A DNA stretch of 42,374 bases from Marinilabiliaceae bacterium (GCA_016342595.1 JAEINY010000026.1:1-42374); one strand, 5' to 3'. Positions 25,620 to 35,658 are shown, numbered from the stretch's first letter. Notes: generated by a model from the sequence alone, not told the origin. Translations and numbers: made by a program.

Positions 25620-26261
25620 TTATTTTGTATCTAACTCGAACTGAATAGCAATTCGATATTCACCATTTATAGGATTCCCCATTCGTGTAGCTGCTAAAAA
25701 CTCCCATTCCGAAGGTAGTTTACTAGCCACTTTCATAACAGCACTATCTAATATAGGATGTATTTTTTTTGACAAATAGTAACTGAGAATACTTCCATCT
25801 TTTGAAATTCGCAACCCCAATTCAACTTCACCTGAAATATCAAGTTCTTTGGCTTGTTCAGGATAATTCAAATGACCTACAATGAACAAATATGGGATAA
25901 GCGGACTTCCTTTAAACATACAAGGTGTAGCCATCGCCAGTTCGCGACGAGCCCTTCCGGCAATTCGTACTATTTTTTCAATATCGTAATCATATTCATA
26001 TTCAAGAATATTATTCAGATTAAAATATTGCCATTTACCAATCTGGCGATTATTGAGATAACGCCCCTTCTCAATGATGCGACCTTTATAATAATGAAAA
26101 TAACGTCCCTTTCTCAAGGTCGTATCATTAGTATCAACTCCATACACTTCACGGAAATAACCATTCTCACGAGTTATGAATGTTATCTCTTGTCCACTCA
26201 ATTGAAAAACTGAAATAACAAATAAGATAATTACAATAAAAAGTCTTCGTACATCTTCCAT
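25620..26261 (-). CDS. Exported protein with MORN-like and TonB C-terminal-like domains
   Basis: This 213-aa protein has a signal peptide (residues 1-23, IVIILFVISVFQLSGQ). Short MORN-like repeats follow (KGRYFHYYKGRIIEKGRYLN; IGKWQYFNLNN). The C-terminal half has the pattern of the TonB C-terminal domain: YPEQAKELDISGEVELGLRI, then SKDGSI, DSAVMKVASKLPSEWEF and ATRMGNPINGEYRIAIQFEL. True TonB proteins have an N-terminal membrane anchor and proline-rich linker, which are missing here. This is therefore one of the periplasmic TonB-C-like proteins common in Bacteroidota rather than an energy transducer. It converges on the histidine kinase gene. Confidence 0.75.
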   Translation of the reverse strand: MEDVRRLFIVIILFVISVFQLSGQEITFITRENGYFREVYGVDTNDTTLRKGRYFHYYKGRIIEKGRYLNNRQIGKWQYFNLNNILEYEYDYDIEKIVRIAGRARRELAMATPCMFKGSPLIPYLFIVGHLNYPEQAKELDISGEVELGLRISKDGSILSYYLSKKIHPILDSAVMKVASKLPSEWEFLAATRMGNPINGEYRIAIQFELDTK

Positions 26262-26453
26262 AACTCTTTAAACAAGTAAAACCATTGATTGGTTACTATA
26301 TTCACTTTACAAAGGTGGCGTATATGACTATTCTTATCAAATATTTTCAGTTAATCTTGTGAAAATGAAAAGAATAACACAGTGCACTTAGAGTAATGGA
26401 AGAGATCTAAATTAGGGCTTTACAATCTTTTTGTTTTACTGTAAATTGTTGTG

Positions 26454-27350
26454 ATGGATAAGTCTGATTCATCTCAACAAATGCCTTTGTTCATTATCTC
26501 CGGAGGAAAAGGAGTAGCTGGCCACACATTGGTGCGAGGTTTACTTATCCAGTATCCGGACAATAAAGTTCATGTGAACATTATTCCAAATGTTCAAACC
26601 GATTCAAAAATACAGGAGGTTGTAAACCGTGTCAAGCGGCATAATGGCTTGATCGTTCATACAATGGTGAATGCCCATTTGCGAGATTTTTTAATCTCAA
26701 CCTGTGAAAAATGTGATGTTGATCAGATTGATCTCATGGGCGATTTGGCCAACTTCCTGGAAAAACGACTGGGTTTGGTTTCGGTAAATGTACCTGGACT
26801 TTATCGACGCATAAATGCCCAATACTACGAGCGCATTGAAGCTATTGAATATGCTTTGAATCATGATGACGGGGTGAATCCCAATCGCTTATTTGATGCT
26901 GAGATTATCCTAACCGGTGTTTCCAGAGCCGGAAAAACACCTCTAAGTGTATACATGTCTATGTTTGGCTGGAAAGTAGCAAATGTGCCATTGGTGAAAG
27001 GTATTGCACCACCACCCGAATTATTCAAACTGGATCCGCGCCGGGTTTTCGGACTCAACATCAACCTATCAACACTCCTTTCGATGCGTCAAAAAAGATT
27101 GGAGCAGATGCAAAATACATCTAATACCCAATACGTGGATCCGGATTTTGTGAAGCAGGAAATCCGACATGCTCATTTTGTATTTGAACGTGGCGGTTTT
27201 ACTATTATCAATGTAACGAATAAACCCATTGAAACCACCGCCAACGAAATTATTGGGTTAATCACTGACCGGTTTGGACTATTTGAACAAAAAAAGAAAC
27301 CGGCAGGAAGACATTTCCCACCGGAATCCAAAACTCACAAAAAAAAATAA
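26454..27350 (+). CDS. PEP synthase/pyruvate-phosphate-dikinase regulatory kinase-phosphorylase (DUF299 family)
   Basis: This 298-aa protein (start ATG at 26454; a GTG lies one codon earlier) matches the PSRP/DUF299 family. The diagnostic P-loop-like motif is ILTGVSRAGKTPLSVYMSMFG, followed by KVANVPLVKGIAPPPELF. The N-terminal FIISGGKGVAGHTLVRGLL replaces the usual phosphate-contact start. The family is bifunctional: it inactivates pyruvate,phosphate dikinase or PEP synthase by ADP- or ATP-dependent threonine phosphorylation and reactivates it by Pi-dependent removal. It is cytosolic and controls pyruvate/PEP flux. The target enzyme gene is not in the window. It ends 4 nt before the convergent DUF3686 ATPase gene, with a lysine-rich tail. 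Confidence 0.9.
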   Translation: MDKSDSSQQMPLFIISGGKGVAGHTLVRGLLIQYPDNKVHVNIIPNVQTDSKIQEVVNRVKRHNGLIVHTMVNAHLRDFLISTCEKCDVDQIDLMGDLANFLEKRLGLVSVNVPGLYRRINAQYYERIEAIEYALNHDDGVNPNRLFDAEIILTGVSRAGKTPLSVYMSMFGWKVANVPLVKGIAPPPELFKLDPRRVFGLNINLSTLLSMRQKRLEQMQNTSNTQYVDPDFVKQEIRHAHFVFERGGFTIINVTNKPIETTANEIIGLITDRFGLFEQKKKPAGRHFPPESKTHKKK

Positions 27351-27354
27351 CTAA

Positions 27355-30300
27355 CTATTGCTGACTCATGACATCTTTGATGCCAATCACACCTTTTGCA
27401 ATTTCTTCCATTTGTACTATCATGTGGGTCGTCTGATTATTATCGCCCATCCCCTTCAAACGGTTACTTCTGACAAAGGACTCTTTGAGCTCTTCCCAGC
27501 GCTGTTTCTCTTCCGGGGAAATAACACCATACATTTCTTTAAACTTTAACATATTGGCTTCTGCGCCAGTCGTTAAAGTCTGAGCTTCATTCTGATAATG
27601 AGAAATGATGAGCGTTTCGATCTCCTTGTCATTCATTACAGAAAGCACTTTCTCCGAAATTTTATTCATATCCCGATACGACCCTTGCAGCTTAAATGCT
27701 GGCTCTGTCCGGTGCTCTTCAGCCTGAGCAGCCGAATGAATGTAGGCCTGATTCACTTTCAAGATAATATCACGTGCTATGATCAGCTTTTTCAACACAT
27801 CCACATATTCACTAATCTCTTCAGGTGTATGACTGGACTCAAATTCAAACCCATCCTTTTTACCGGTAGCTGCAATACTCAAGAGTGTATATAAATCCTT
27901 TTGACTTTTGGATGACAATTTATTCAACACCGGATTGGATGTCAACGAGTTCTCAATGTAACTCATTTTAAACTCCTCTTCTGAACCACCTAGTATATCT
28001 CCAATATTATAAATATCAGCACGGTTAGCCAACATATCCGGGATTTTAAACTTATCTCCACTTTCGGTATACGGGTTACCAGCCATCACCACACACACTT
28101 TCTTTCCCCGGAAATCATAGGTTTTACTCCGTCCTTTATACACTCCTTCAATCTTACGCTGAGCATCACAAAGAGAAATAAACTTCTGCAAAAACTCCGG
28201 ATTACAATGCTGAATATCATCCAAATAAATCATCACATTATCACCCATCTCAAAAGCCAGGTTCAATTTTTCCAATTCCTCACGAGCAGCAGCATTGGCC
28301 GCTTCCGAAGGATCTAAAGAAGTAATGGCATGCCCGATGGAAGGACCATTGATTTTCATAAAAATAATACCCAATCGACTGGCCAGGTATTCCATTAAGG
28401 TAGTTTTACCATATCCAGGGGGCGAAATCAACAATAACATCCCCATTAAGTCGGTCCGTTTTCCTTCTCCTTCAGCACCAATCTGCTTGGCCAGGTTATT
28501 ACCAATAAGTGGTAAGTAAACTTTATCAATCAATTTATTACGCACAAAGGAAGTTAACACACGGGGCTTAAATTCATTCAAGCGTAAATCATAAGCAAAC
28601 GCATCAACCAATTGTTTTTTTAATGCATTGTATTGATTAAACTGCTCTGTCTTCACGGTAGAGAACTCCTTCAAACGCGCCATGAAAGCGTTATAATCAA
28701 AAGTGTATGAATCATCATTAATAAGTGCATGCGAACCTTTCAGGCCTTTCAATTCCGTTTTTACGGATTGATCGATGATTCTTTTATCCTCTAATGATTC
28801 CAATAACATAGTCATTGCACATTCATCCAGGTATTCACGATCACCACCTGCCTCATCAAAAAAGGCATTCAACCAACTACGAATCAACTGCAAAGCTTGT
28901 TCCGGGATAGCTTTCAGAGGCGCAAGTGAATCCTCAAAATGTTTTATCGCCTGACTTTTTCTAAGGTAACTGTAGAATGAGTTCAGGATTTCATTGGCCA
29001 CTCCGGACAACACAAACTGATCGCCACGTGTCATCTCATAAAACAGATAAGCAGCCGCCTCATCCGATACCTGACTATCAAATAATTTAATCGCGCCTAA
29101 GAAATCTGACAGGTACACTTTTAGTGTCTCCTGCAAGTAATCAAACTGCCTGGTACGCGGAAATACTTTTAAAATAAGACCAGCTCCTTTTAAATTATGA
29201 TTGAGTTCAATGCGTTGCTGGTCGTTGATATAAACTGACCAGAAAAATTCAGCACAGGCTCTTGCTTGGGGGGCATAGCGCAATAAATCGGCATTATCAT
29301 TTACTTGAATACATGCCAACAAAATAGAGCACGTATCCTCATCATGAACACCCTTCGAATACCCTTCATTGTACCGTACCGACATGAACTTTTGCACATA
29401 TGCTTTTAAATCTTCCGCATTGAAGTCAGACAGTTGCTGTAATCCCGGTTCATCACCATTCACGGCATTTTGAGCGGCCTGAAAAATCTGATAAGCCAGA
29501 AACTCACTTCGATACACACTCTTATCTTCAGAAGGTAGCACTTGATTCCAAACATTTTTAGTCGCCAAAAAAGATTCATTCTTGACTGTCTCAAAAAAGT
29601 TGGTTCCTGACAGGTGGAAAAACATTTGATTGTCTCGATTTACCATAGAAAGCTCTAATTCCTGGACATTAACCGAGAATTTATGATTCCCGAATTTAAT
29701 GATATTAGCCCCTTCTTCGAATAATTCCTGACGATCTTTAAGCTGACGTACCGTTTCTTCCTTTACCGACTTAAGCTTACTCTCCAGGTCGTCCGCTTTG
29801 ATGTTATCCTCCATCACCTTCAGCTCCGCGATGACATCGCGCACCTTTTCGATCATCAGGTCTGAAGCAAAATATCCGTTCACCTCATTCACTTCTTTAA
29901 ACTTGGATACACGGCTACGAATGGCTTTTAATATCCGCTCAGCAGAAGACTGAAGTGCTGTGGTCCGGCGGTTACGTGCTTCAACCAGGTTCAGTTTTTT
30001 CGACTCAAAGGCATTGTAAACCTCTTCACGCCGTTGTGCAACTTTATCAATGAACTCCTCAAAATCACTAAACTTCCCCTCCAATTCTTCCAACTGCACC
30101 ATCAGTTTGGAGAGGTACTCATCAGTCTTTCCAGGTGAATCGCATAAATCCAGGTAATTCACCATCCCCTGCTCAACCAGCTTTAATTGAGATGCAAACT
30201 CGGCTTGCGCCTCCACCGAACGCAGATTTTTACGTTGCTTCTTTAGCTCTGCCTTTATCTGATTGAATTGCGAATAAACTTCCGAAATATTATTAATAAT

Positions 30301-32250
30301 CTGAGTGGTCTGAGTAGCATCTTCAATTTTCAGGTTACTCACAATATCTATGAGCATCTCCAACTGATTGGCCACTTTTAATATTTCATCCGCCAACTCA
30401 TCAGCATCCTTAACTTTTGCTATATTTTTAACACCATCCCGAATCTCCTGTACCCTATTTTTATAACTATCCAGTGCATCATCACGCAATAAAAATCGAA
30501 CACAATCCTGCGAAAGGCGTTTGGTTTTCTCTTCCACGGAAGTCTCCAACTCTTGCACAATTGCTAAATCGACATAGCGCAGCTCCTTCAAGCTAATCAC
30601 CTCGCCTCTTACTGCACGCAAAGCGGCCAATAAATCCACAAATCGGTTGATATCCGTGAATTGTTGTTTGGAAATGTGTTTAAAGATTTCTTCCACTTTC
30701 AGAGAAGCTTGCTGAACTTTTTCCTTAGTATCCTTTCGGATATTTTTTACTTTCTCAAATTCATTTATGCCCGAAGAGGCTGACTTTTTAATGGCAACTA
30801 AAGGTTGATTCAATTGGTAAGCATCCGCTTCATCGATCCAGTAATACGTATCCATCACATCAGTGGATCGCTTTACCAAATCTAAATACAAATTGGCATA
30901 GGAATCTTCCTTCCGAATGAGGATTAACACCTCATTACACTCCGCCATAGCCCTTACAATATCCTTATTCCCGATCTTATACAAACGGGAGTTATTAGTG
31001 GCTGCAATCTCATAATTACTGCTCACAAAAGGTGTTTGCCACACCTGAATCACATGGTTCCTGGATTCCTCCTCCTGTCCTTTGAAATAACAGAGCTCCC
31101 CATTATCAAAGATGGAATACCCGTTACATAATATCGGTGTATCAATTTTTTGAGTAATCAGGTTATAGATCAACAATACATAGACTCCCAACTGCTGATT
31201 ATAGAATACATACAAGTAATCTTCCCCGTTAACAGAGGCATATTTTGTTTCGAATAACAGGTCGTCAACATCGTTATCAAATAACTTATATTGGCCGTTT
31301 TGGAGATAATAGCCATTAGCAAAAATCAGCCCTTGATTATCGGGCAACAACACACAGGAATCTTCTAAGGCATCAATGCGTTTGGCTTCCTGAACTTTTG
31401 AGTTATAAACGAAGTAACGGTATATTTTCTCCTGGTAAGGTTTAATCTTTAACACCACCAGATTACCCACAATGGCATAAAATATTTCAGCATCATCTAA
31501 GGTCTGCTCCTTCACATCCACATCTTCGGCTAAGATACCTAAGCCAGAGTTGGTATTATCTTCTACTTTAATGGTTAAATCTCCACCCACGGTTTCCACA
31601 AAAACAATGTCTTCGATGGATACATGCGGATGCTCCCCATACACATACATTTCGCGGGTTGTTTTCTGCCACTGAAATTCATGTTGATCGGGAAAAACAT
31701 ATTCATGCGTATGGCGATTTCCCAGGTATTGCATTTGACTCCCATTAATGAGCCATTTAAAAGCTTTGATATCATCAGCCCCTTTACCTGTTTGAAATAC
31801 CATAAACAGATGAGGTCCGATGACGGCAAACTTTACAAATTGAGTATTTTTATAGTACTCATAAAGATTATCAAAATCTCGGACAAATTGAGCATCACTA
31901 ATCAGCTCGGACTGCTGTTTGGCAAAGGCATGTTCCCCGTAGGTATAAATGCTAAATACATCTTGCGGGGTTGTTTTAGTTTTCAAGCCCATGGTGACAT
32001 TGTAACCAAACAACATCAAGTTACCAAAAGCCACCATGTCAGCCGGTGAACAGTTATTATCTGTTGTAATGCGATCAGTTGCTATCAAGGTGGTTTCAAT
32101 GGAACCAAATACTTCCTTGCGCGCCGCATTCAGTTTATCAAGTCGCTCATTCAGATCATCTCCATGCTTGCGAAGGCGATTCTTAATAATTTCATAAGTC
32201 CCTTCTTCCAACTGGACACTGTCCGCATTCATCACCTGATCGTCTGACAT
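27355..32250 (-). CDS. Giant DUF3686-type AAA+ ATPase (often labelled 'DNA repair ATPase')
   Basis: This 1631-aa protein has three visible parts. The N-terminal about 500 residues are strand-rich with repeated FxxNGxYxLxxGxYKLF-like patterns, suggesting a propeller-like fold. Long coiled coils cover about residues 500-870. The C-terminus is a MoxR-like AAA+ module. Walker A is SPPGYGKTTL near residue 1280, Walker B is MIYLDDIQHC near 1343, and sensor 1 is AGNPYT near 1391. The architecture and length match the DUF3686 family, which databases often call DNA repair ATPase. Nothing in the sequence shows DNA binding. Its neighbours are flotillin, YqiJ-like, PspA and DUF2170 genes, so I favour a membrane-associated remodelling role. 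A terminator separates it from the flotillin gene, so it may be transcribed separately. Confidence 0.85.
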   Translation of the reverse strand: MSDDQVMNADSVQLEEGTYEIIKNRLRKHGDDLNERLDKLNAARKEVFGSIETTLIATDRITTDNNCSPADMVAFGNLMLFGYNVTMGLKTKTTPQDVFSIYTYGEHAFAKQQSELISDAQFVRDFDNLYEYYKNTQFVKFAVIGPHLFMVFQTGKGADDIKAFKWLINGSQMQYLGNRHTHEYVFPDQHEFQWQKTTREMYVYGEHPHVSIEDIVFVETVGGDLTIKVEDNTNSGLGILAEDVDVKEQTLDDAEIFYAIVGNLVVLKIKPYQEKIYRYFVYNSKVQEAKRIDALEDSCVLLPDNQGLIFANGYYLQNGQYKLFDNDVDDLLFETKYASVNGEDYLYVFYNQQLGVYVLLIYNLITQKIDTPILCNGYSIFDNGELCYFKGQEEESRNHVIQVWQTPFVSSNYEIAATNNSRLYKIGNKDIVRAMAECNEVLILIRKEDSYANLYLDLVKRSTDVMDTYYWIDEADAYQLNQPLVAIKKSASSGINEFEKVKNIRKDTKEKVQQASLKVEEIFKHISKQQFTDINRFVDLLAALRAVRGEVISLKELRYVDLAIVQELETSVEEKTKRLSQDCVRFLLRDDALDSYKNRVQEIRDGVKNIAKVKDADELADEILKVANQLEMLIDIVSNLKIEDATQTTQIINNISEVYSQFNQIKAELKKQRKNLRSVEAQAEFASQLKLVEQGMVNYLDLCDSPGKTDEYLSKLMVQLEELEGKFSDFEEFIDKVAQRREEVYNAFESKKLNLVEARNRRTTALQSSAERILKAIRSRVSKFKEVNEVNGYFASDLMIEKVRDVIAELKVMEDNIKADDLESKLKSVKEETVRQLKDRQELFEEGANIIKFGNHKFSVNVQELELSMVNRDNQMFFHLSGTNFFETVKNESFLATKNVWNQVLPSEDKSVYRSEFLAYQIFQAAQNAVNGDEPGLQQLSDFNAEDLKAYVQKFMSVRYNEGYSKGVHDEDTCSILLACIQVNDNADLLRYAPQARACAEFFWSVYINDQQRIELNHNLKGAGLILKVFPRTRQFDYLQETLKVYLSDFLGAIKLFDSQVSDEAAAYLFYEMTRGDQFVLSGVANEILNSFYSYLRKSQAIKHFEDSLAPLKAIPEQALQLIRSWLNAFFDEAGGDREYLDECAMTMLLESLEDKRIIDQSVKTELKGLKGSHALINDDSYTFDYNAFMARLKEFSTVKTEQFNQYNALKKQLVDAFAYDLRLNEFKPRVLTSFVRNKLIDKVYLPLIGNNLAKQIGAEGEGKRTDLMGMLLLISPPGYGKTTLMEYLASRLGIIFMKINGPSIGHAITSLDPSEAANAAAREELEKLNLAFEMGDNVMIYLDDIQHCNPEFLQKFISLCDAQRKIEGVYKGRSKTYDFRGKKVCVVMAGNPYTESGDKFKIPDMLANRADIYNIGDILGGSEEEFKMSYIENSLTSNPVLNKLSSKSQKDLYTLLSIAATGKKDGFEFESSHTPEEISEYVDVLKKLIIARDIILKVNQAYIHSAAQAEEHRTEPAFKLQGSYRDMNKISEKVLSVMNDKEIETLIISHYQNEAQTLTTGAEANMLKFKEMYGVISPEEKQRWEELKESFVRSNRLKGMGDNNQTTHMIVQMEEIAKGVIGIKDVMSQQ

Positions 32251-32413
32251 ATCTATTATAATTTATTGAGGTTGGTTAATTACGCATTTCGGAAAGAATC
32301 CTTCCCGTTCATTTCCCCTATTGGATCGATTCAATGTCTTTATGGGTTCATTTCGTCATGAAACCGGGTTTGGCGCCATAATATAAATCGATTCTCACTC
32401 AAATGGTATAAGG

Positions 32414-32456
32414 ATAAAAGAACATCGAGGTGAATAGGTATTTATTCACCCCGATG
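32414..32456 (-). terminator. Intrinsic terminator between flotillin and DUF3686 genes
   Basis: On the minus strand CATCGGGGTGAAT pairs with ATTCACCTCGATG (13 pairs, one G:U) around an 8-nt loop and is followed by TTCTTTT. It lies just beyond the flotillin stop. It would reduce or stop readthrough into the ATPase gene, which starts about 160 nt later. Confidence 0.75.
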
Positions 32457-32463
32457 AATGTTA

Positions 32464-34671
32464 TTATACGATTCCTAAGAATCCAGCTGTTTTCTCTGAA
32501 ACACCTAAGGTTTTAGCAATTTCACCCAGGTTATTGAGGATTCCTTCGGTTTTCTGATCACTATTGGCCTGCATCATTTTATAGAGCAATGCACTAATGG
32601 ACAAATTTTTCACATCTTCAGAAGACAACCCAAACTGGCTGATAAAGCTGTTGATTTGATCCTTAAAGCTTTTTCCATCCGAACCATCGAAGAAATGATC
32701 TTTAATATCCGAAATGATTTGACTATTATTCACAATCTTATCCACTTGTTTACCTTGTGTGATGGAGCCTACAATCTTATCGAAGAACATGGTTTCACCA
32801 CCCACAATGTCGATATTAGCAGCACGTAAGGCTTCCGCAATCACTTGCGCCTGTGCATCCGCAATGTCTTTCTGAATGCGGATACGGGCCATCTCCAGCT
32901 CTTTCTCCATATCCAGTTTCAACTTGAATTCTTCGTGCTCACGCCCTACTGAATCCAGTTTCTTCATGGCCATTCCTTTCTCTTCGATGCCTTTGGCTTC
33001 AACCGCATTGCGCTCTTCCAATACTTTATTCTCGGCCTGGCCTTTCTCTTCTGATGCAACAGCTTTGGCTTTGATCACCTCGGCTTCCGCAACACCAACT
33101 TCTTTAGTCGCATTGGCATCGGCAGTAGCTTTCGCTTTCACCACTTCTGCCTCAGCTACCCCAACATTCTTGGTAGCTTCAGCATCTGCTTCGGCTCTTG
33201 CTTTGATCCCACTGGCTTCCGCTTTGGCTTTAATCTCCATTACTTTCGCCTCATTGGTTCCTTGAATCTCCAATGCTTGCGCTTTGGCTTCAATTACCTG
33301 TGCTTCAGCCACACCTAAAGCTGCTGCTTCAGCGGCTTTTGCTTCGGCTAAAATCTTCGTGGCTTCTGCTTGCTTACCAGCCGATTCGTATTCTGCCTCA
33401 GCTTGAATAACTTTCGTCTTCGCATTGTGTTCAGCTGCGTTTTTAGTCGCCTCAGCTGATTTAATTTCTCTCACAAAAGCCTCTTCAGCATCCATTTCAG
33501 CAGTGGTGATTGCTACTTTCTTAGCCCGATCAGCAGTGGCAAACTCCTGTGTGTCTTTAATCTTCTCTTGCTCAGCAACAGTGGCTTTTTCAACTTCCAC
33601 ACGTTCACGAATTACTTCCTGAATCTCCTTACGCTGTATTTCCAGCTCTTTCTCTTTGGCTATTTGAGCAATAGCTACTACTTTTTCACGTTCTGTTTGC
33701 TTCAAGGCACGATCCTGCTCCACCGCTTCCGTTTCCACCAGCTCCACTTTTTCACGGTTCTTCTCGGCAATGACTACCTGACGCTCTTTGTTCTTCTCGG
33801 CCACTGCGACTTCTTCTTCGGTAGCAATACGCGCTTTTTCAGCTATTAGTCGTTGCTCCTGAGCTACCTTCGCAATCTCCGCATTTTGCCGATCCTTAAT
33901 ATTAGCCACCTCACGTCGTTGATTCTCTTCTGATTCGGCTAACTGTTTTTCCAGCTCCAATACCGTTTCACGCGCTTCCACATCTTGCTTGGTGATGGTT
34001 TTTTCTTTGTCTCGTGCAATTTGGTTAGATAAAATCTTTTGCCGAGCTGTAAGCTCGACAATCTTTTTAATACCTTCAGCATCCAGAATATTATCTTCTG
34101 ATAAAGAACTCAATGGTGTTTGCTCCAAAAAGTCAATGGCGCAATCATCCAGGATATATCCGTTCAAATCGGTACCAATAATATTTAAAATCTCATGCTT
34201 GAATTTCTCACGCGAATTATATAATTCGACGAATTCAAATTGCTTACCCACCGTTTTCAGGGCCTCAGAAAACTTGGCATCAAATAAATCCACCAATGCT
34301 TTTTGATCCGATGCACGCGGACAACCAATGGACTGGGCCACCTGAACCACATCTTCACCCGTTTTATTCACCCGCACAAAAAAGTTGACTTTGATATCTG
34401 CCCGCATGTTATCACGACAAATCAATCCATCTTTTCCAGCTCTTTCAATGACCACGGTTTTCAAGGTAATATCCATGAGCTCCATCTTATGAAGTACAGG
34501 AATCACAAACATTCCGGAAAACGATACTTTCGTCCCGAATGCACCCGTTCTAACCAAGGCTTGTCCTTGTGTTGCTTTACGATAGGTTTTTACGATCAGT
34601 GCCAAGATTCCAAAAGCCACAATAGCGATTAGAACAACAACCGAAACACCCAAGCTTTCAATAATACTCAT
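32464..34671 (-). CDS. Flotillin-family SPFH protein (YqiK-like)
   Basis: This 735-aa protein has one N-terminal membrane helix (VSVVVLIAIVAFGILALIV, residues 9-27). An SPFH/Band 7 domain spans about residues 35-210 (GTKVSFSGMFVIPVLHKMEL; VNFFVRVNKTGEDVV). A very long Glu/Ala/Lys coiled coil covers about residues 215-600. The flotillin C-terminal region contains AQVIEAKAQALEIQG-like EA repeats and a small globular end. Within the coil a 22-residue unit is duplicated (ATKNVGVAEAEVVKAKATAD, then ATKEVGVAEAEVIKAKAVAS). E. coli YqiK is about 550 aa, so the coil is longer here. Flotillins form membrane microdomain scaffolds. It follows the YqiJ-like gene after 3 nt, the same order as yqiJ-yqiK in E. 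coli, so the pair is almost certainly one operon. Confidence 0.92.
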   Translation of the reverse strand: MSIIESLGVSVVVLIAIVAFGILALIVKTYRKATQGQALVRTGAFGTKVSFSGMFVIPVLHKMELMDITLKTVVIERAGKDGLICRDNMRADIKVNFFVRVNKTGEDVVQVAQSIGCPRASDQKALVDLFDAKFSEALKTVGKQFEFVELYNSREKFKHEILNIIGTDLNGYILDDCAIDFLEQTPLSSLSEDNILDAEGIKKIVELTARQKILSNQIARDKEKTITKQDVEARETVLELEKQLAESEENQRREVANIKDRQNAEIAKVAQEQRLIAEKARIATEEEVAVAEKNKERQVVIAEKNREKVELVETEAVEQDRALKQTEREKVVAIAQIAKEKELEIQRKEIQEVIRERVEVEKATVAEQEKIKDTQEFATADRAKKVAITTAEMDAEEAFVREIKSAEATKNAAEHNAKTKVIQAEAEYESAGKQAEATKILAEAKAAEAAALGVAEAQVIEAKAQALEIQGTNEAKVMEIKAKAEASGIKARAEADAEATKNVGVAEAEVVKAKATADANATKEVGVAEAEVIKAKAVASEEKGQAENKVLEERNAVEAKGIEEKGMAMKKLDSVGREHEEFKLKLDMEKELEMARIRIQKDIADAQAQVIAEALRAANIDIVGGETMFFDKIVGSITQGKQVDKIVNNSQIISDIKDHFFDGSDGKSFKDQINSFISQFGLSSEDVKNLSISALLYKMMQANSDQKTEGILNNLGEIAKTLGVSEKTAGFLGIV

Positions 34672-34674
34672 TCG

Positions 34675-35355
34675 TTAAATTTTATAGGGTTCTACTATAT
34701 AACATTTTTTATCTTCGAGAAAATCAATCACCAAGCCGGTTTCTCCTTTCTGCAAAAGCACGCCATCTTCTTTGGTGAGGATGGTGATCCTAAACGTATT
34801 TCCTTCATGTTGAATCTCAGCCTGTCCATACTTTTTATGATCCGCTTGCATCAAAGCCGTGCAGACTTTTCCGGCGTATTTAAAACTATCCTCCGCATTA
34901 TGCTTCAACTTATTAAACATGGCAGCCACCGGCGTGGTCAACACCTTTGACACCATCAAACTCACAATAATATTAGGAATTAAAAAGACTAATGAAAGAA
35001 GAAAAGACCCATTCAGTAAGAAGTGATTCATCAGAATGGATATGCACCACATGGGGATAAACAAGAAGCTCAGCCACACCATAAATGGTATCTTGCCCAG
35101 ATTAAAAAAGGTAAGTATTGAGTTCATAAATGCCACTGATCCCAGGTCTGTATCCGTGTCCACTTCTGTATCCATGTCAGCGTCTGCATCTAAACTGACA
35201 TCCAGATCCACATCACCACTATCAACCTCCACATCCAGAAAATCCATATCTAGTGCACCAAGAATAACAAAAATCCAATACACCAGAATGAGTAAAATTA
35301 AAATGGTGGGAATGAGATTCACTCCGGAGAATGCTGCTTCAAAAAGTTCCTTCAT
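34675..35355 (-). CDS. YqiJ-like OB-fold membrane protein
   Basis: I place the start at the ATG at 35355 (226 aa). The open frame continues to 35430, but the extra 25 residues have no membrane or family character. The protein has a first hydrophobic segment (IPTILILLILVYWIFVILGA) and then a remarkable acidic linker (DMDFLDVEVDSGDVDLDVSL and onward, with about 20 Asp/Glu in 40 residues). Further membrane segments follow (IPFMVWLSFLFIPMWCISIL; FLLSLVFLIPNIIVSLMVS). The C-terminus is an NfeD-like OB fold (YGQAEIQHEGNTFRITILTK; ETGLVIDFLEDKKCYIV). YqiJ/NfeD proteins partner with SPFH proteins. The 3-nt gap to the flotillin gene supports a physical partnership. Confidence 0.85.
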   Translation of the reverse strand: MKELFEAAFSGVNLIPTILILLILVYWIFVILGALDMDFLDVEVDSGDVDLDVSLDADADMDTEVDTDTDLGSVAFMNSILTFFNLGKIPFMVWLSFLFIPMWCISILMNHFLLNGSFLLSLVFLIPNIIVSLMVSKVLTTPVAAMFNKLKHNAEDSFKYAGKVCTALMQADHKKYGQAEIQHEGNTFRITILTKEDGVLLQKGETGLVIDFLEDKKCYIVEPYKI

Positions 35356-35555
35356 AAGATTAGCGTTAGGTTTCAAAACAGATCCGGTGATGCCCACACA
35401 ACAAGCTACTCCCCTTAAACGCACCGGCAATCCTAAAAATAACTTGAGATAAATGCAGCCTCCTGTGAGGTTTCAATTTGTCAGCAGGTTAGCTAACCGG
35501 GCGAAAATAACAAAGAACGCTTATTGAGGACAGCTCCCAAATCGGAGTTGCGAAA

Positions 35556-35563
35556 CAAAAGTA
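35556..35563 (-). promoter_or_regulatory. -7 promoter box upstream of the YqiJ-flotillin operon
   Basis: On the minus strand the sequence is TACTTTTG, a perfect TAnnTTTG box, without an obvious -33 TTTG. It would give a long leader of about 195 nt before the ATG at 35355, so this assignment is tentative. Confidence 0.4.
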
Positions 35564-35658
35564 CGAATATTGAGTTAAATACAGTTAGGGAATCAGCATT
35601 TTATCTCACATCTTTGTATACAACTATTTATTAACTACTTCAAGTAGAAATGAAGGTG

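Noticed and set aside
33425..34306. Plus-strand frames opposite the flotillin coiled coil (for example 32876-33265, 33989-34306)
   Set aside because: Their Ser/Ala/Phe-rich composition is what the complement of a Glu/Ala/Lys coiled coil produces. No independent support.
35356..35430. Longer N-terminus for the YqiJ-like protein
   Set aside because: The extra 25 residues have no family-like content and the ATG at 35355 directly precedes the first membrane helix.
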